Below, piece after piece: positions 29,473 through 39,228 of a DNA stretch of 64,000 nt. The translations under genes and the position numbers were made by a program. Where the stretch lies: positions 3,596,001-3,660,000 of the forward strand of contig NZ_CP104302.1 in assembly GCF_025215495.1 (NCBI RefSeq). Direction: 5' to 3'. This DNA comes from Mycolicibacterium brumae (GTDB taxonomy: Bacteria; Actinomycetota; Actinomycetes; Mycobacteriales; Mycobacteriaceae). How positions within the stretch are numbered: the first letter of the stretch is position 1; every line of letters starts with the position of its first letter. The notes below the pieces were generated by a model. That model searched no databases. It was not told the DNA's origin and saw only the letters and a list, made by a program, of their open reading frames with translations.

Positions 29473-31800
29473 GTGAGCGATCGATCCGGCGGCGGGGGGC
29501 CGGATGCGACGGCCGAACTTCCCGCCGTCGTCACGGCGGCGCTGGGCAAGGCCTCCGACGTCCCGGTCAAGCTGGTGATCGCCGGTGGCATCGACGCCGG
29601 TAAGAGCGCCGCGGCCGCCGCGGTCCGGGACACCCTGCGCGACGCGGGCCTGGACGTCCGAACCCGGCCCGACCCGGACGCGCCGTCCGGCGCGGCGTTC
29701 GTGGTCGATGACGCCGATCAACTCACCGACACCGAACTGGCCGCGCTGACCAGTCTGGCCGCCGACCCGGCGCGCACCGTGGTGGTCGCGGTGGCGCCGC
29801 GGCTGCATCATCGCCGGCTGCGGGAGCTGACCACGACGCTGGAGCGTGAACGGCCCCGGCTGCGACTCCCGGCCCGCCGCTGGACGGACCCGGTCCGGCT
29901 GGCGTCCCGGCTGCGCGGACTGGACGACGAACTGGCCGACACGCTGACGGTGCTCTCGCTGGACGACGCGCTGGGACCCGCGGATGTCGCTGCCGCCCTG
30001 GGCATTCCGCTGGATTCGGCTCGCGACCTGGTGGACCGCGGATATGCCACCGGGCTGCTGGATCCGGCGGCCCCGGGACGGGACGTGCTGCATGACGCGG
30101 CTAGCCGAGCCGTCGGCGCGCTGCGCCACCACGAGCTGGAGACCGCGCTGCTGGACTCGCAGTTGGAGATGGGCACCCTGACCGTCTCGTTGGCGGTGAC
30201 GCTGGCCGAACACGGCGTCCGCGACGCGCGGTTGGCCGACCGGCTCGCCGAATCGGGCCGCGGCGCGGATCCGGTCGAGGCGGCTCGCTGCTATCGCGCG
30301 GCGCTGTCCGCCGGGGCCGGCGACGCCGACCCGCTGCCGTTCGCCGACGCCCTGGCGCTGGCCGGTGACTGCGCAGCGGCCACCCGAATCGCCGACGACC
30401 TGCTGGGCGACTCCGATCCGGGCGTGCGCGCGGCTGCGGTCCGCATCGCGGCCAGCACTGCGTGTCACGACGGGAACACCGCGCACGCCGCCGAACTGTT
30501 CGGCTGGCTGGCCGACCAACCCGCGCCACACCCCGAGGCCGAGACGGTGTCCGCCGCCACCGTGGTGGCGATGGCCGTCGGCGATCTGCCGGCCGCCCGC
30601 GCCGCCCTGCGGGCCGAGCCGTCGGGGCCGCCGACGTCAAGCGCGCGCCGCGCCCGCAATCTCGCCGAGGGCCTGCTGATGACCATCGACGAGCCCTACG
30701 GCGCGGCCATCGGCAGACTCAGTCAGGCCGTCGGCGGGCCGACCGAGGTCGCGATGCCCGACGACCCGGCGGCGCTGGCCGCGCTGACCGCGCTGCACGC
30801 CGGCGACCCGGCACGGGCCGCCGTCCTGGTCGGGCGCGACGCCGGACACAACCGATTGTTCGAGAACCGGCGGCTGCTGCTGGCGGCGTGGACACAGCTG
30901 CTCGACGGCCAGGTGACCGCCGCGGCCGCGGGCGCCGCGGCCGTCGGCGCCGACCCGCATCCCCGCGACGCGCTGTGGCTGGCCGCGCTGCAGACCGGGA
31001 TCGCCCGTCGCGCGGGTGACGCGGGCGCGCTGCATCGGCATTGGCACGCCGGGATGGCGGTGCTCACCGAATACTGTCCCGACCTGTACTCGCTGCTGCC
31101 GCTGGGCGAGTTGTGGGTGGCCGCGGCGCGGCTGCGGCAGGCCGACCGGCTACGGCACCCGCTGCAGCGCGCCTTCGCGGTGCTGTCCGGTCTGGGCAAT
31201 CCACCGGCGTGGTCGCTGCCGCTGCACTGGGCCGGGGTGCACGCCGCGATTCTGGCCGGCACGCCGGATTCGATGACCCCGCACGCCGCGGCGCTGTCGG
31301 CGGCGGCCGCGCACAGCGACTTCGCCCGGGCGCTGGCCGCCGGCGGCCGGGCCTGGCTGCGGGTGCTGGCCGGCCAGGTGGAGGCGGCCGAGGTGTCGGC
31401 CGCCGCCCGCGGGCTGGCGCAGTTCGGTCTGACCTGGGACGCGACCCGGCTGGCCGGCCAAGCGGCGCTCGGCGCCACCGACCCGCGGGTGTCGGCGGCG
31501 ATGCTGGCGCTGGCCCGCGACCTGAAGCTCACCGTGGGCGCCGACGACCCCGCGCCGGCGGAAGCCGATCAGCCCGCCGCCCGCCCGCCGGCAGCCCGAG
31601 GCGCGGTGCTCTCCGACCGGGAGCGCGAGGTCGCGGAGTTGCTGCTGTTGGGCATGCCGTACCGAGACATCGGCGCGCAATTGTTCATTTCCGCCAAAAC
31701 CGTCGAGCATCATGTGGCCCGGATCCGGCGGCGCCTGGACGCCGGGTCGCGCAGCGAGATGCTGTCCATGCTCCGCTCGATGCTCGCCCCGCAAACCTGA
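29473..31800 (+). CDS. iniR: STAND-type ATPase / LuxR-HTH regulator IniR
   Basis: 775 residues. A P-loop (VIAGGIDAGKSAAAAAV) near residue 38 and VVDDADQLTD (Walker B) open an AAA/STAND module. A long Ala/Leu-rich helical repeat region (about 230-690) follows, ending in a LuxR/GerE helix-turn-helix (LSDREREVAELLLLGMPYRDIG). Size, architecture and position match Rv0339c, described as IniR, the ATPase that activates iniBAC and responds to trehalose. It starts with GTG immediately after the TAG of the Hsp70-like gene, so the two are co-transcribed. That arrangement implies the membrane protein is part of the same signalling path. Confidence 0.88.
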   Translation: MSDRSGGGGPDATAELPAVVTAALGKASDVPVKLVIAGGIDAGKSAAAAAVRDTLRDAGLDVRTRPDPDAPSGAAFVVDDADQLTDTELAALTSLAADPARTVVVAVAPRLHHRRLRELTTTLERERPRLRLPARRWTDPVRLASRLRGLDDELADTLTVLSLDDALGPADVAAALGIPLDSARDLVDRGYATGLLDPAAPGRDVLHDAASRAVGALRHHELETALLDSQLEMGTLTVSLAVTLAEHGVRDARLADRLAESGRGADPVEAARCYRAALSAGAGDADPLPFADALALAGDCAAATRIADDLLGDSDPGVRAAAVRIAASTACHDGNTAHAAELFGWLADQPAPHPEAETVSAATVVAMAVGDLPAARAALRAEPSGPPTSSARRARNLAEGLLMTIDEPYGAAIGRLSQAVGGPTEVAMPDDPAALAALTALHAGDPARAAVLVGRDAGHNRLFENRRLLLAAWTQLLDGQVTAAAAGAAAVGADPHPRDALWLAALQTGIARRAGDAGALHRHWHAGMAVLTEYCPDLYSLLPLGELWVAAARLRQADRLRHPLQRAFAVLSGLGNPPAWSLPLHWAGVHAAILAGTPDSMTPHAAALSAAAAHSDFARALAAGGRAWLRVLAGQVEAAEVSAAARGLAQFGLTWDATRLAGQAALGATDPRVSAAMLALARDLKLTVGADDPAPAEADQPAARPPAARGAVLSDREREVAELLLLGMPYRDIGAQLFISAKTVEHHVARIRRRLDAGSRSEMLSMLRSMLAPQT

Positions 31801-31955
31801 TTTCGGGCGGCCGAGTCCGCGGCTTTCGTCCGTTCGAATCGTCGCGTGAACCGCCGGCGATTTATTGAGACGCAGGTCACCCCGGGACCGAAGTTAGGTA
31901 ATCCTCGGTAGCGCAGGCAAACCGCAAAGTGTCACTATGAGCTGACAGAAGCTAA

Positions 31956-31996
31956 GTTACCCGTCGGTAACCACGCTCAAGTTACCCACGGGTAAC
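31956..31996 (+). promoter_or_regulatory. Twin palindromic operators upstream of etfD
   Basis: GTTACC-CGTC-GGTAAC (31956-31971) and GTTACCC-AC-GGGTAAC (31981-31996) are two perfect dyads spaced 25 bases centre to centre, ending 18 bases before the etfD ATG. Two full sites this close to the start argue for tight repression by a dimeric regulator, perhaps a TetR-type fatty-acid regulator given the gene's role. The regulator is not identified here. Confidence 0.75.
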
Positions 31997-32014
31997 TATG
32001 AATGGAGGCGCTCC

Positions 32015-35000
32015 ATGGATCTCGAACATCTCGAGCACACGTTGTTCTGGGTGCGACTGGTTCTCGCTCTCGTCGCCACCGCCGTGGTGCTGGTGTTCGC
32101 CGCCAAGCGGGTGCTGTGGCTCACCAAGCTGATCAGCTCCGGCCAGCCCGTCAAGGACGAGAAGGGCCGCAAGAACGAGTTCGTCCGCCGCATGATCAAC
32201 CAGAACAAGGAAGTCTTCGCTCAGACGAAGCTCCTCAAGTGGTCGATCCCCGGCATCGCGCACTTCTTCACCATGTGGGGCTTCTTCGTCCTCGCGACGG
32301 TGTATCTCGAGGCCTACGGCGTGCTGTTCAACCCCGAGTTCCACATCCCGCTCATCGGGCGCTGGCCGGCGCTGGGCTTCCTGCAGGACTTCTTCGCCCT
32401 CGCCGTGCTGGTCGGCATCATCGTGTTCGCGATCATCCGGATCCGGAAGAACCCCGAGGAACTCGGCCGCGAATCCCGGTTCTACGGCTCGCACAACGGC
32501 GGCGCCTGGACCATCCTGATCATGATCTTCCTGGTCATCGCGACCTACGCGGTGTTCCGCGGCGCGGCGGTCAACGTGCTCGGCGCCGACTTCCCGTACC
32601 AGTCCGGCGCCTTCTTCTCCGACGCGATGGCCAAGCTGCTCGCGCCGCTCGGCGAGACCGCCAACGTCTGGCTGGAGACCGGCGCGCTGATGGCCCACCT
32701 GGGCGTCATGCTGGCGTTCCTGCTGATCGTGCTGCATTCCAAGCATCTGCACATCGGCCTGGCCCCGATCAACGTCACCTTCAAGCGACTGCCCGACGGC
32801 CTGGGCCCGCTGCTGCCGATGGAGTACCAGGGCGAGCTGATCGACTTCGAGGACCCCGCCGAGGACGCAGTGTTCGGCCGCGGCAAGATCGAGGACTTCA
32901 CCTGGAAGGGCAACCTCGACATGGCCACCTGCACCGAGTGCGGGCGTTGCCAGTCCCAGTGCCCGGCGTGGAACACCGGCAAGCCGCTGTCGCCGAAGCT
33001 GGTCATGATGAACCTGCGCGACCACCTGTTCGCCAAGGCGCCCTACATCATCGAGGGCAAGCCGATGCCGCCGGAGGACTCCGTCGACTTCGCCCATGAC
33101 TCGTTCGAGCACGGCCACGGTGTGCCCGAGGACGGCTTCATCCGGATCGCGGGCTCCGGCGCGGGCCAGGCGCTGCGGCCGCTGGTCGGGACTGCCGAGC
33201 AGGGCGGCGTCATCGACCCCGACGTGCTGTGGAGCTGCACCAACTGCGGCGCCTGCGTCGAGCAGTGCCCGGTGGACATCGAGCACATCGACCACATCGT
33301 CGATATGCGCCGCTACCAGGTGATGGTCGAGTCGGAGTTCCCCTCCGAGCTGGGTGTGCTGTTCCGCAACCTGGAGAACAAGGGCAACCCGTGGGGCCAG
33401 AACGCCAAGGAGCGCACCGCCTGGATCGACGAGCTCGACTTCGACATCCCGGTCTACGGCCAGGACGTCGAGTCCTTCGAGGGCTTCGAGTACCTGTTCT
33501 GGGTCGGCTGCGCCGGGGCGTATGAGGACCGCGCGAAGAAGACCACCAAGGCCGTCGCCGAACTGCTGGCCGCCGCGGGCGTGAAGTTCCTGGTGCTGGG
33601 CGCCGGGGAGACCTGCACCGGAGACTCGGCCCGCCGCGCCGGCAACGAATTCCTGTTCCAGCAACTCGCCGGACAGAACGTGGAGACCCTCAACGAACTG
33701 TTCGAGGGGGTGGAGACCCCGCACCGCAAGATCGTCACCACCTGCCCGCACTGCTTCAACACCGTCGGCCGGGAGTACCGCCAGCTGGGCGCGGAATACA
33801 CCGTGCTGCACCACACCCAGCTGCTGAACAAGCTGGTCCGGGACAAGTTGCTGGTGCCGGTGAGCCCGGTCAGCCAGGAGATCACCTACCACGATCCGTG
33901 CTTCCTGGGCCGGCACAACAAGGTCTACGAACCGCCGCGTGAGCTGGTCGAGTCCTCCGGCGCGAAGCTGGTCGAGATGCCGCGGAACAAGGACCGCGGC
34001 TTCTGCTGCGGCGCCGGCGGCGCCCGGATGTGGATGGAAGAGCACATCGGCAAGCGGGTGAACACCTCGCGCACCGAAGAGGCCATCGACACCGGCGCTT
34101 CGCAGATCGCCACCGGCTGCCCGTTCTGCCGGGTGATGATCACCGACGGCGTCGACGAGGTGGCCGCCGACCGGCAGATCGAAAAGGTCGAGGTGCTCGA
34201 CGTGGCCCAGCTGCTGCTGGGTTCGCTGGATATGTCCACGGTGACGCTGCCCCCCAAGGGCGCCGCCGCCGAGGAGGCCGCCGCCCGCGAGGCCGCCAAG
34301 CCGAAGCCCGAGCCCGAGGTGGTCATCGAGGAGCCCGCCGTCGAAGAGGTCGAGGAGGCTGCGCCCGCAGCCGCCGAGGCGCCCAAGGCCGCCGCTCCGG
34401 TCAAGGGTCTGGGGATGGCCGGTGGGGCAAAGCGTCCCGGCGCGAAGAAGGCTGCGGCGGCCCCCGCCGCAGCCGCCCCGGCGCCCTCGGCTTCGGACGC
34501 CCCGGCCGCGCCCGCGGCCCCGACCAAGGGCCTCGGCATGGCTGCCGGCGCCCGCCGCCCCGGCGCCAAGAAGCCCGCGGCCGCAGCACCCGCCACTCCG
34601 GCCGCTGATGCCGCTCCGGCTGCCGCTGCCGAACCGTCGGCGCCCGCGGCTCCGGTCAAGGGCCTGGGGCTGGCCGCCGGCGCCCGGCGACCGGGCGCGA
34701 AGAAGGCCACAGCGCCTGCTGCGGCTCCGGCCGCCGCCGAGCCTGCCGCAGCTGAGCCTGCCGCCACCGAGGCTCCGGCTGCCGAGGCCCCGGCCACGGC
34801 CGAACCCACTGCGCCCGCCGAACCGGCCAAGCCCGTCGTCGGGCTCGGGCTGGCCGCCGGCGCGCGTCGACCCGGCGCGAAGAAGGTCGCAGCGCCTGCT
34901 GCGGCTCCGGCCGCCGCCGAGCCTGCCGCAGCTGATCCTGCCGCCACCGAGGCTCCGGCTGCCGAAGCCCCGGCTACGGCCGAACCCACTGCGCCCGCCG

Positions 35001-35065
35001 AACCGGCCAAGCCCGTCGTCGGGCTCGGGCTGGCCCCCGGCGCGCGGCGGCCCGGCAAGCGTTAA
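32015..35065 (+). CDS. etfD: ETF:quinone-type membrane Fe-S oxidoreductase EtfD
   Basis: 1016 residues. The N-terminal membrane part (about 1-235, five to six helices) resembles NarI/HdrE-type subunits. Two 4Fe-4S motifs follow: CTECGRCQSQCPAW and CTNCGACVEQCPVDI. Next come CCG domains with CPHCFNTVG, CCGAGGARMW and CPFCRVMI. In mycobacteria this protein (Rv0338c, EtfD) takes electrons from EtfAB during fatty-acid beta-oxidation to the quinone pool. The C-terminal 250 residues are Ala/Pro/Glu-rich with five KGLG[ML][10 protein letters not shown]-type boxes, far longer than the catalytic core needs. Strong GGAGG precedes the ATG, and a terminator follows. Confidence 0.92.
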   Translation: MDLEHLEHTLFWVRLVLALVATAVVLVFAAKRVLWLTKLISSGQPVKDEKGRKNEFVRRMINQNKEVFAQTKLLKWSIPGIAHFFTMWGFFVLATVYLEAYGVLFNPEFHIPLIGRWPALGFLQDFFALAVLVGIIVFAIIRIRKNPEELGRESRFYGSHNGGAWTILIMIFLVIATYAVFRGAAVNVLGADFPYQSGAFFSDAMAKLLAPLGETANVWLETGALMAHLGVMLAFLLIVLHSKHLHIGLAPINVTFKRLPDGLGPLLPMEYQGELIDFEDPAEDAVFGRGKIEDFTWKGNLDMATCTECGRCQSQCPAWNTGKPLSPKLVMMNLRDHLFAKAPYIIEGKPMPPEDSVDFAHDSFEHGHGVPEDGFIRIAGSGAGQALRPLVGTAEQGGVIDPDVLWSCTNCGACVEQCPVDIEHIDHIVDMRRYQVMVESEFPSELGVLFRNLENKGNPWGQNAKERTAWIDELDFDIPVYGQDVESFEGFEYLFWVGCAGAYEDRAKKTTKAVAELLAAAGVKFLVLGAGETCTGDSARRAGNEFLFQQLAGQNVETLNELFEGVETPHRKIVTTCPHCFNTVGREYRQLGAEYTVLHHTQLLNKLVRDKLLVPVSPVSQEITYHDPCFLGRHNKVYEPPRELVESSGAKLVEMPRNKDRGFCCGAGGARMWMEEHIGKRVNTSRTEEAIDTGASQIATGCPFCRVMITDGVDEVAADRQIEKVEVLDVAQLLLGSLDMSTVTLPPKGAAAEEAAAREAAKPKPEPEVVIEEPAVEEVEEAAPAAAEAPKAAAPVKGLGMAGGAKRPGAKKAAAAPAAAAPAPSASDAPAAPAAPTKGLGMAAGARRPGAKKPAAAAPATPAADAAPAAAAEPSAPAAPVKGLGLAAGARRPGAKKATAPAAAPAAAEPAAAEPAATEAPAAEAPATAEPTAPAEPAKPVVGLGLAAGARRPGAKKVAAPAAAPAAAEPAAADPAATEAPAAEAPATAEPTAPAEPAKPVVGLGLAPGARRPGKR
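34681..35040 (+). repeat. 180-bp tandem duplication inside etfD
   Basis: Bases 34681-34860 and 34861-35040 are nearly identical (about 60 codons each). They share the AGCGCCTGCTGCGGCTCCGG block at 34711 and 34891 and the following Glu-Pro-Ala run. They add two boxes of the repetitive C-terminus. The similarity exceeds that of the earlier boxes, so the duplication looks recent and may vary in copy number between strains. Confidence 0.85.
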
Positions 35066-35084
35066 GCCAACTGCAACAGCCCAG

Positions 35085-35119
35085 AAAGGGCGGGCGGGTT
35101 CACACCCGCCCGCCCTTTT
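35085..35119 (+). terminator. Intrinsic terminator of etfD
   Basis: A 15-bp stem (35085-35099 with 35104-35118) with a 4-base loop closes on a TTTT run, 20 bases after the etfD stop. A further TTTT follows at 35124. Nothing else recognisable lies in 35120-35262. Confidence 0.93.
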
Positions 35120-35262
35120 GGGTTTTCGGGGCCGTGGTGTCGCTCGCGCAACCTCGCCTGTGACGGTGCGGCGGGCGATCGGCGATTTTCCGCCGCACGG
35201 TCACACGGGGGACGTTGGTGACGCCCTCGCCGATCTGCGACGAAGACCTGCGGCGAAGATCC

Positions 35263-35700
35263 TCAGCGCACCTTGTGGAAGCTGAACGGCGTCTGGTTGA
35301 TCACGCCGCCCGGGCAGTCGCCGTTGGAATCCGCCGACATCACCCCCGACATGGTGTTCAGGTTCACCGCGTAGTGCACGGTGACCGGGGCGAAGGTTCG
35401 GTCCGGACAGATCTGGCCGTCGGGCCGGGTGTAGGAGAAGTACCAAAGGCCGTTGGACTCCTGCGCCTGGGCGACCCAGCCGGCGTTGCTCGACACCAGG
35501 GTGGCGCACCCGGTCGGCAGGCAGTTGGTGGTGACGGTCACCTCGCTCATCCCGTCGCTGCCGTCCATGGCGTAGACGCCGTCCTGCAGCGCAGCTGCCG
35601 CGGGCCCCGCGCAGATCAGCGCTGTGGCTCCCGCCACAGCGAACGCGCCGAGCACCCGGGCGCCGGGTCGAACCGAAGACGAAGACAAGGAAGTTCCCAC
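35263..35700 (-). CDS. Small secreted protein, mycobacterial type
   Basis: 145 residues. A signal peptide (about 1-37) with basic N-region, GAFAVAGATALICAGPAAA core and AxA cleavage site leads to a mature domain of about 108 residues with four Cys (NCLPTGC, QICPD, GDCPGG), likely two disulfides, and a W/Y-rich middle (GLWYFSYTRPDGQ). This resembles small exported mycobacterial proteins of unknown role. It is alone on the minus strand between etfD and aspC. Confidence 0.75.
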   Translation of the reverse strand: MGTSLSSSSVRPGARVLGAFAVAGATALICAGPAAAALQDGVYAMDGSDGMSEVTVTTNCLPTGCATLVSSNAGWVAQAQESNGLWYFSYTRPDGQICPDRTFAPVTVHYAVNLNTMSGVMSADSNGDCPGGVINQTPFSFHKVR

Positions 35701-35861
35701 CGCGCGAAAATACCGCCCTGGCGCGGGGAAACACCTGTTCAGCGCACCCTTCTGCCGATTCGTGTCCGCCTTGTCACCAAACCGATCCCGGCCCGGAGCC
35801 GGTGGATCTCGGCAGGGATCATCCAGCTAATCGATTGGACAACCGTGGGAGAATCTTCTGC

Positions 35862-37130
35862 GTGACCACTCACCAGCTGCACCCGCATGCGTCGGGGCAT
35901 CCGCATCACCGGCAACGGGTGTTCATGCAATCCACCAAATTGCAGAACGTCCTCTACGAGATCCGCGGACCCATCCACGACCACGCAGCCCGGCTGGAGG
36001 CCGAAGGCCACCGCATCCTCAAGCTGAACATCGGCAACCCCGCCCCGTTCGGGTTCGAGGCGCCCGACGTGATCATGCGCGACATGATCCAGGCGCTGCC
36101 CTACGCGCAGGGTTACTCCGATTCCAAGGGCATCCTCAGCGCCCGCCGCGCCGTCGTCACCCGCTACGAACTGGTCGAGGACTTCCCGCGCTTCGACGTC
36201 GACGACGTCTACCTCGGCAACGGGGTGTCCGAGCTGATCACCATGACCATGCAGGCGTTGCTGGACAACGGCGATCAGGTACTCATCCCGTCGCCGGACT
36301 ACCCACTGTGGACCGCGACGACGGCGCTGGCCGGCGGCACCCCGGTGCACTACCTGTGCGATGAGACCAACGGCTGGCAGCCCGATATCGCCGACATCGA
36401 ATCCAAGATCACCGACCGCACCAAGGCGCTGGTGGTGATCAACCCGAACAACCCGACCGGCGCGGTGTACAGCCGCGAGGTGCTCACCCAGCTGGCCGCC
36501 GTCGCCCGCAAGCACCAGCTGATGATCCTGGCCGACGAGATCTACGACAAGATCCTCTACGACGACGCCGAGCACATCAATATGGCGGGCGTCGCCCCCG
36601 ACGTGCTGACGCTGACTTTCAACGGTTTGTCCAAGGCCTACCGGGTGGCTGGCTATCGGTCCGGCTGGCTGGTCATCACCGGTCCCAAGGAACACGCGGC
36701 CAGTTTCATCGAGGGCCTGAGCCTGCTGGCGAACATGCGGCTGTGCCCGAATGTTCCGGCGCAGCACGCGATTCAGGTCGCGCTCGGCGGGCACCAGAGC
36801 ATCGACGACCTGGTGCTGCCCGGCGGACGGCTGCTCGAACAGCGCGACGTCGCCTACCAGAGCCTCAACGCCATCCCCGGGGTGTCATGCGTCAAGCCGC
36901 GCGGCGCGCTGTACGCCTTCCCCCGGTTGGATCCTGAGGTCTACGACATCGACAACGACGAGCAGCTGGTCCTCGACCTGCTGCTGCAGGAGAAGATCCT
37001 GGTCACCCAGGGCTCCGGATTCAATTGGCCGACAACCGATCACCTGCGCATCGTGACCCTGCCGTGGGCCAGGGACCTGGCCGCGGCGATCGAGCGGCTC
37101 GGTAACTTCCTGGTGAGCTACCGGCAGTAA
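35862..37130 (+). CDS. aspC: PLP-dependent aminotransferase (AspC/AlaA-like, Rv0337c)
   Basis: 422 residues, class I/II aminotransferase. The N-terminal LNIGNPAPFGF is followed by PNNPTGAVYSRE, ADEIYDKILY (PLP pyridine Asp/Tyr), the lysine in NGLSKAYRVAGYR and GYRSGW with the phosphate-binding Arg, and a C-terminal LRIVTLPW with the carboxylate Arg. It should exchange amino groups among alanine or aspartate, glutamate and keto acids in the cytosol. GTG at 35862 gives a Thr/His-rich N-terminus; the ORF can be extended 20 codons but without similarity. The next gene follows by 8 bases. Confidence 0.92.
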   Translation: MTTHQLHPHASGHPHHRQRVFMQSTKLQNVLYEIRGPIHDHAARLEAEGHRILKLNIGNPAPFGFEAPDVIMRDMIQALPYAQGYSDSKGILSARRAVVTRYELVEDFPRFDVDDVYLGNGVSELITMTMQALLDNGDQVLIPSPDYPLWTATTALAGGTPVHYLCDETNGWQPDIADIESKITDRTKALVVINPNNPTGAVYSREVLTQLAAVARKHQLMILADEIYDKILYDDAEHINMAGVAPDVLTLTFNGLSKAYRVAGYRSGWLVITGPKEHAASFIEGLSLLANMRLCPNVPAQHAIQVALGGHQSIDDLVLPGGRLLEQRDVAYQSLNAIPGVSCVKPRGALYAFPRLDPEVYDIDNDEQLVLDLLLQEKILVTQGSGFNWPTTDHLRIVTLPWARDLAAAIERLGNFLVSYRQ

Positions 37131-37138
37131 CCGCGCAG

Positions 37139-38368
37139 GTGGGCCACTCGCACTCCCATGCCCATTCGGGCCCGGCGCCGCTGGGCCCGCTGGCCGCGCG
37201 CATCGTGGTCGGCCTGCTGGTCGCCATCGGCGTGGTGGTGGCGGTGGGCGCCGCCGTGATGTGGCCCAGCCACCAGAAGGTCGACATCCCGCTGCCGTAT
37301 CAGAGCTCCAGCGGCGGGGCAGTCAGCACCGAGAGCGGCCTGGTGCGGTCCACCGAGCTCGCCGACTGTGGAAGCCCGTCGGCGGGCCGGGTTCTCATCG
37401 GCGCCGCGGCGCCCGGGATACCGGGCGCCGGTTCGTGCGTGCAGTCCCTCATCGAGATCACCTCCGGACCGAATGCCGGCGCCAACACCCTGCTGGAGTT
37501 CACCCCCGGCCCGGGTCAGCCGAACCTCGTTGCCGGCGAACACATCCGGATCATCCGGGCGGTCGACGACGCCGGGGCCACCAGCTACGGCTTCTACGAC
37601 TACGAACGGACCTGGCCGCTGGCGCTGCTCGCGCTGGCGTTCGCGATTGTGGTCGTCGCGGTGGCTCGCTGGCGTGGGCTGCGCGCCCTGATCGGGATCG
37701 TGGTGGCGTTCGGGGTGCTGGTCGTATTCCTGCTGCCGGCGCTGCGCGACGGCGCCCCCGCCGTCCCGGTCGCCCTCATCGCGTCGGCGGCGATCCTGTA
37801 CGCGGTGCTCTATCTCGCGCACGGGGTGAGCCTGCGGACCAGCGCGGCGCTGCTCGGCACCCTGATGGCGCTGCTGCTGGCCGCCGGATTGTCCTGGGCC
37901 GCCATCGAACTGGCGCATCTGACGGGCCTCTCGGAGGACCAGAACGCCGAGGTCGCCGCCTACCTCGGGCACGTGTCGATCACCGGGCTGCTGCTGGCCG
38001 GCTTCATCATCGGCTCCCTCGGCGTGCTCAACGACGTCACCGTGACGCAGGCGTCGGCGGTGTTCGAGCTGGCCGAGCTGTCCGAAACCGGCTCGCGGCG
38101 GGACATCTTCACCGGGGCCATGCGGGTGGGCCGCGATCACATCGCCTCGACGGTGTACACCCTGGTGCTGGCGTACGCGGGTAGCGCGCTGCCGCTGTTG
38201 CTGCTCTTTAGTGTGGCCAACCGGTCTCTGGGGGATGTGCTGACCAGCGAGGCGGTCGCCATCGAGATCGCGCGCTCGGCCGTCGGCGGCATCGCGCTGG
38301 CATTGTCGGTGCCGTTGACCACCGCGATCGCGGCGGCCCTGGCCACCCCGGCGCGCACTGCGCGTTAG
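37139..38368 (+). CDS. YibE/F-family integral membrane protein
   Basis: 409 residues. A His-rich N-terminus ([11 protein letters not shown]) could bind metal and is followed by a membrane helix, an extracytoplasmic beta-rich domain (about 50-140) and seven to eight further helices. The family boxes [17 protein letters not shown] and [17 protein letters not shown] are present. YibE/F proteins are polytopic and uncharacterised. GTG start eight bases after aspC. Its stop overlaps the convergent rmlA stop by four bases. Confidence 0.88.
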   Translation: MGHSHSHAHSGPAPLGPLAARIVVGLLVAIGVVVAVGAAVMWPSHQKVDIPLPYQSSSGGAVSTESGLVRSTELADCGSPSAGRVLIGAAAPGIPGAGSCVQSLIEITSGPNAGANTLLEFTPGPGQPNLVAGEHIRIIRAVDDAGATSYGFYDYERTWPLALLALAFAIVVVAVARWRGLRALIGIVVAFGVLVVFLLPALRDGAPAVPVALIASAAILYAVLYLAHGVSLRTSAALLGTLMALLLAAGLSWAAIELAHLTGLSEDQNAEVAAYLGHVSITGLLLAGFIIGSLGVLNDVTVTQASAVFELAELSETGSRRDIFTGAMRVGRDHIASTVYTLVLAYAGSALPLLLLFSVANRSLGDVLTSEAVAIEIARSAVGGIALALSVPLTTAIAAALATPARTAR

Positions 38369-39228
38369 TCCGCCAACAGGTTTCGCAGGTATCCGCCGTA
38401 CCCCGATTTCAGCAGCGCCTCCGCGCGACGGTCGAGCTGCTCGTCGTCGATGAAACCCATCCGCCACGCGACCTCTTCGGGGATGGAGATCTTCAGGCCC
38501 TGCCGACGCTCGATGGTGCGCACGAAATCGCTTGCGTCCAACAGTGAGTCGAAGGTGCCGGTGTCCAGCCAGGCGGTGCCACGATCGAGCACCTCCACGG
38601 CGAGCCGACCCTGCCGCAGGTAGGTCTGGTTCACCTCGGTGATCTCGTATTCACCACGCGCCGACGGCTTCAGCGACTTGGCGATCTCGACCACGTCGGC
38701 GTCGTAGAAGTACAGGCCCGGAACCGCGTAGTGCGACTTCGGGTTCTTGGGCTTCTCTTCCAGCGAGACCGCCTTGCCGTCGGCGTCGAACTCGATCACC
38801 CCGTAGGCCGTCGGGTCGGCGACCCGGTAGGCGAAGATCGCCCCGCCGTCGACGTCCTGGAATCGCCGCAGGCTGGTGCCGAGCCCGGGGCCGTAGAAGA
38901 TGTTGTCCCCCAACGCCAAAGCCACGCTGTCCTCGCCGATGTGGTCGGCGCCGATCACGAACGCGCGGGCCAGCCCGTCCGGGGTGTCCTGCACCGCGTA
39001 GCTGATGCTCACGCCCAGCTCGGACCCGTCGCCGAGCAGTCGCTGGAACGCGGGCTGGTCGAAACTGGTGGTGATGATGAGGATGTCTCGGATCCCGGCC
39101 ATCATCAGGGTGGACAGCGGGTAATAGATCAGCGGCTTGTCGTAGACCGGCAGCAACTGTTTGCTCGTACCCATCGTGATCGGGTAGAGCCGGGTGCCCG
39201 AGCCGCCGGCCAGGATGATGCCGCGCAT
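38365..39228 (-). CDS. rmlA: Glucose-1-phosphate thymidylyltransferase RmlA
   Basis: 287 residues, full length. [20 protein letters not shown] is the nucleotide-binding signature, with [21 protein letters not shown] and [16 protein letters not shown]. It makes dTDP-glucose from Glc-1-P and dTTP, the first step to dTDP-L-rhamnose, needed for the rhamnose linker between arabinogalactan and peptidoglycan. ATG 39228 overlaps the stop of the preceding SnoaL-like gene by one base. It ends the udgA-MDMPI-SnoaL-rmlA cluster. Confidence 0.97.
   Translation of the reverse strand: MRGIILAGGSGTRLYPITMGTSKQLLPVYDKPLIYYPLSTLMMAGIRDILIITTSFDQPAFQRLLGDGSELGVSISYAVQDTPDGLARAFVIGADHIGEDSVALALGDNIFYGPGLGTSLRRFQDVDGGAIFAYRVADPTAYGVIEFDADGKAVSLEEKPKNPKSHYAVPGLYFYDADVVEIAKSLKPSARGEYEITEVNQTYLRQGRLAVEVLDRGTAWLDTGTFDSLLDASDFVRTIERRQGLKISIPEEVAWRMGFIDDEQLDRRAEALLKSGYGGYLRNLLAD

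Noticed and set aside
27961..30531. 856-codon minus-strand frame over the Hsp70-like and iniR genes
   Set aside because: Third-position GC shadow; the plus-strand proteins have clear motifs across the same region.
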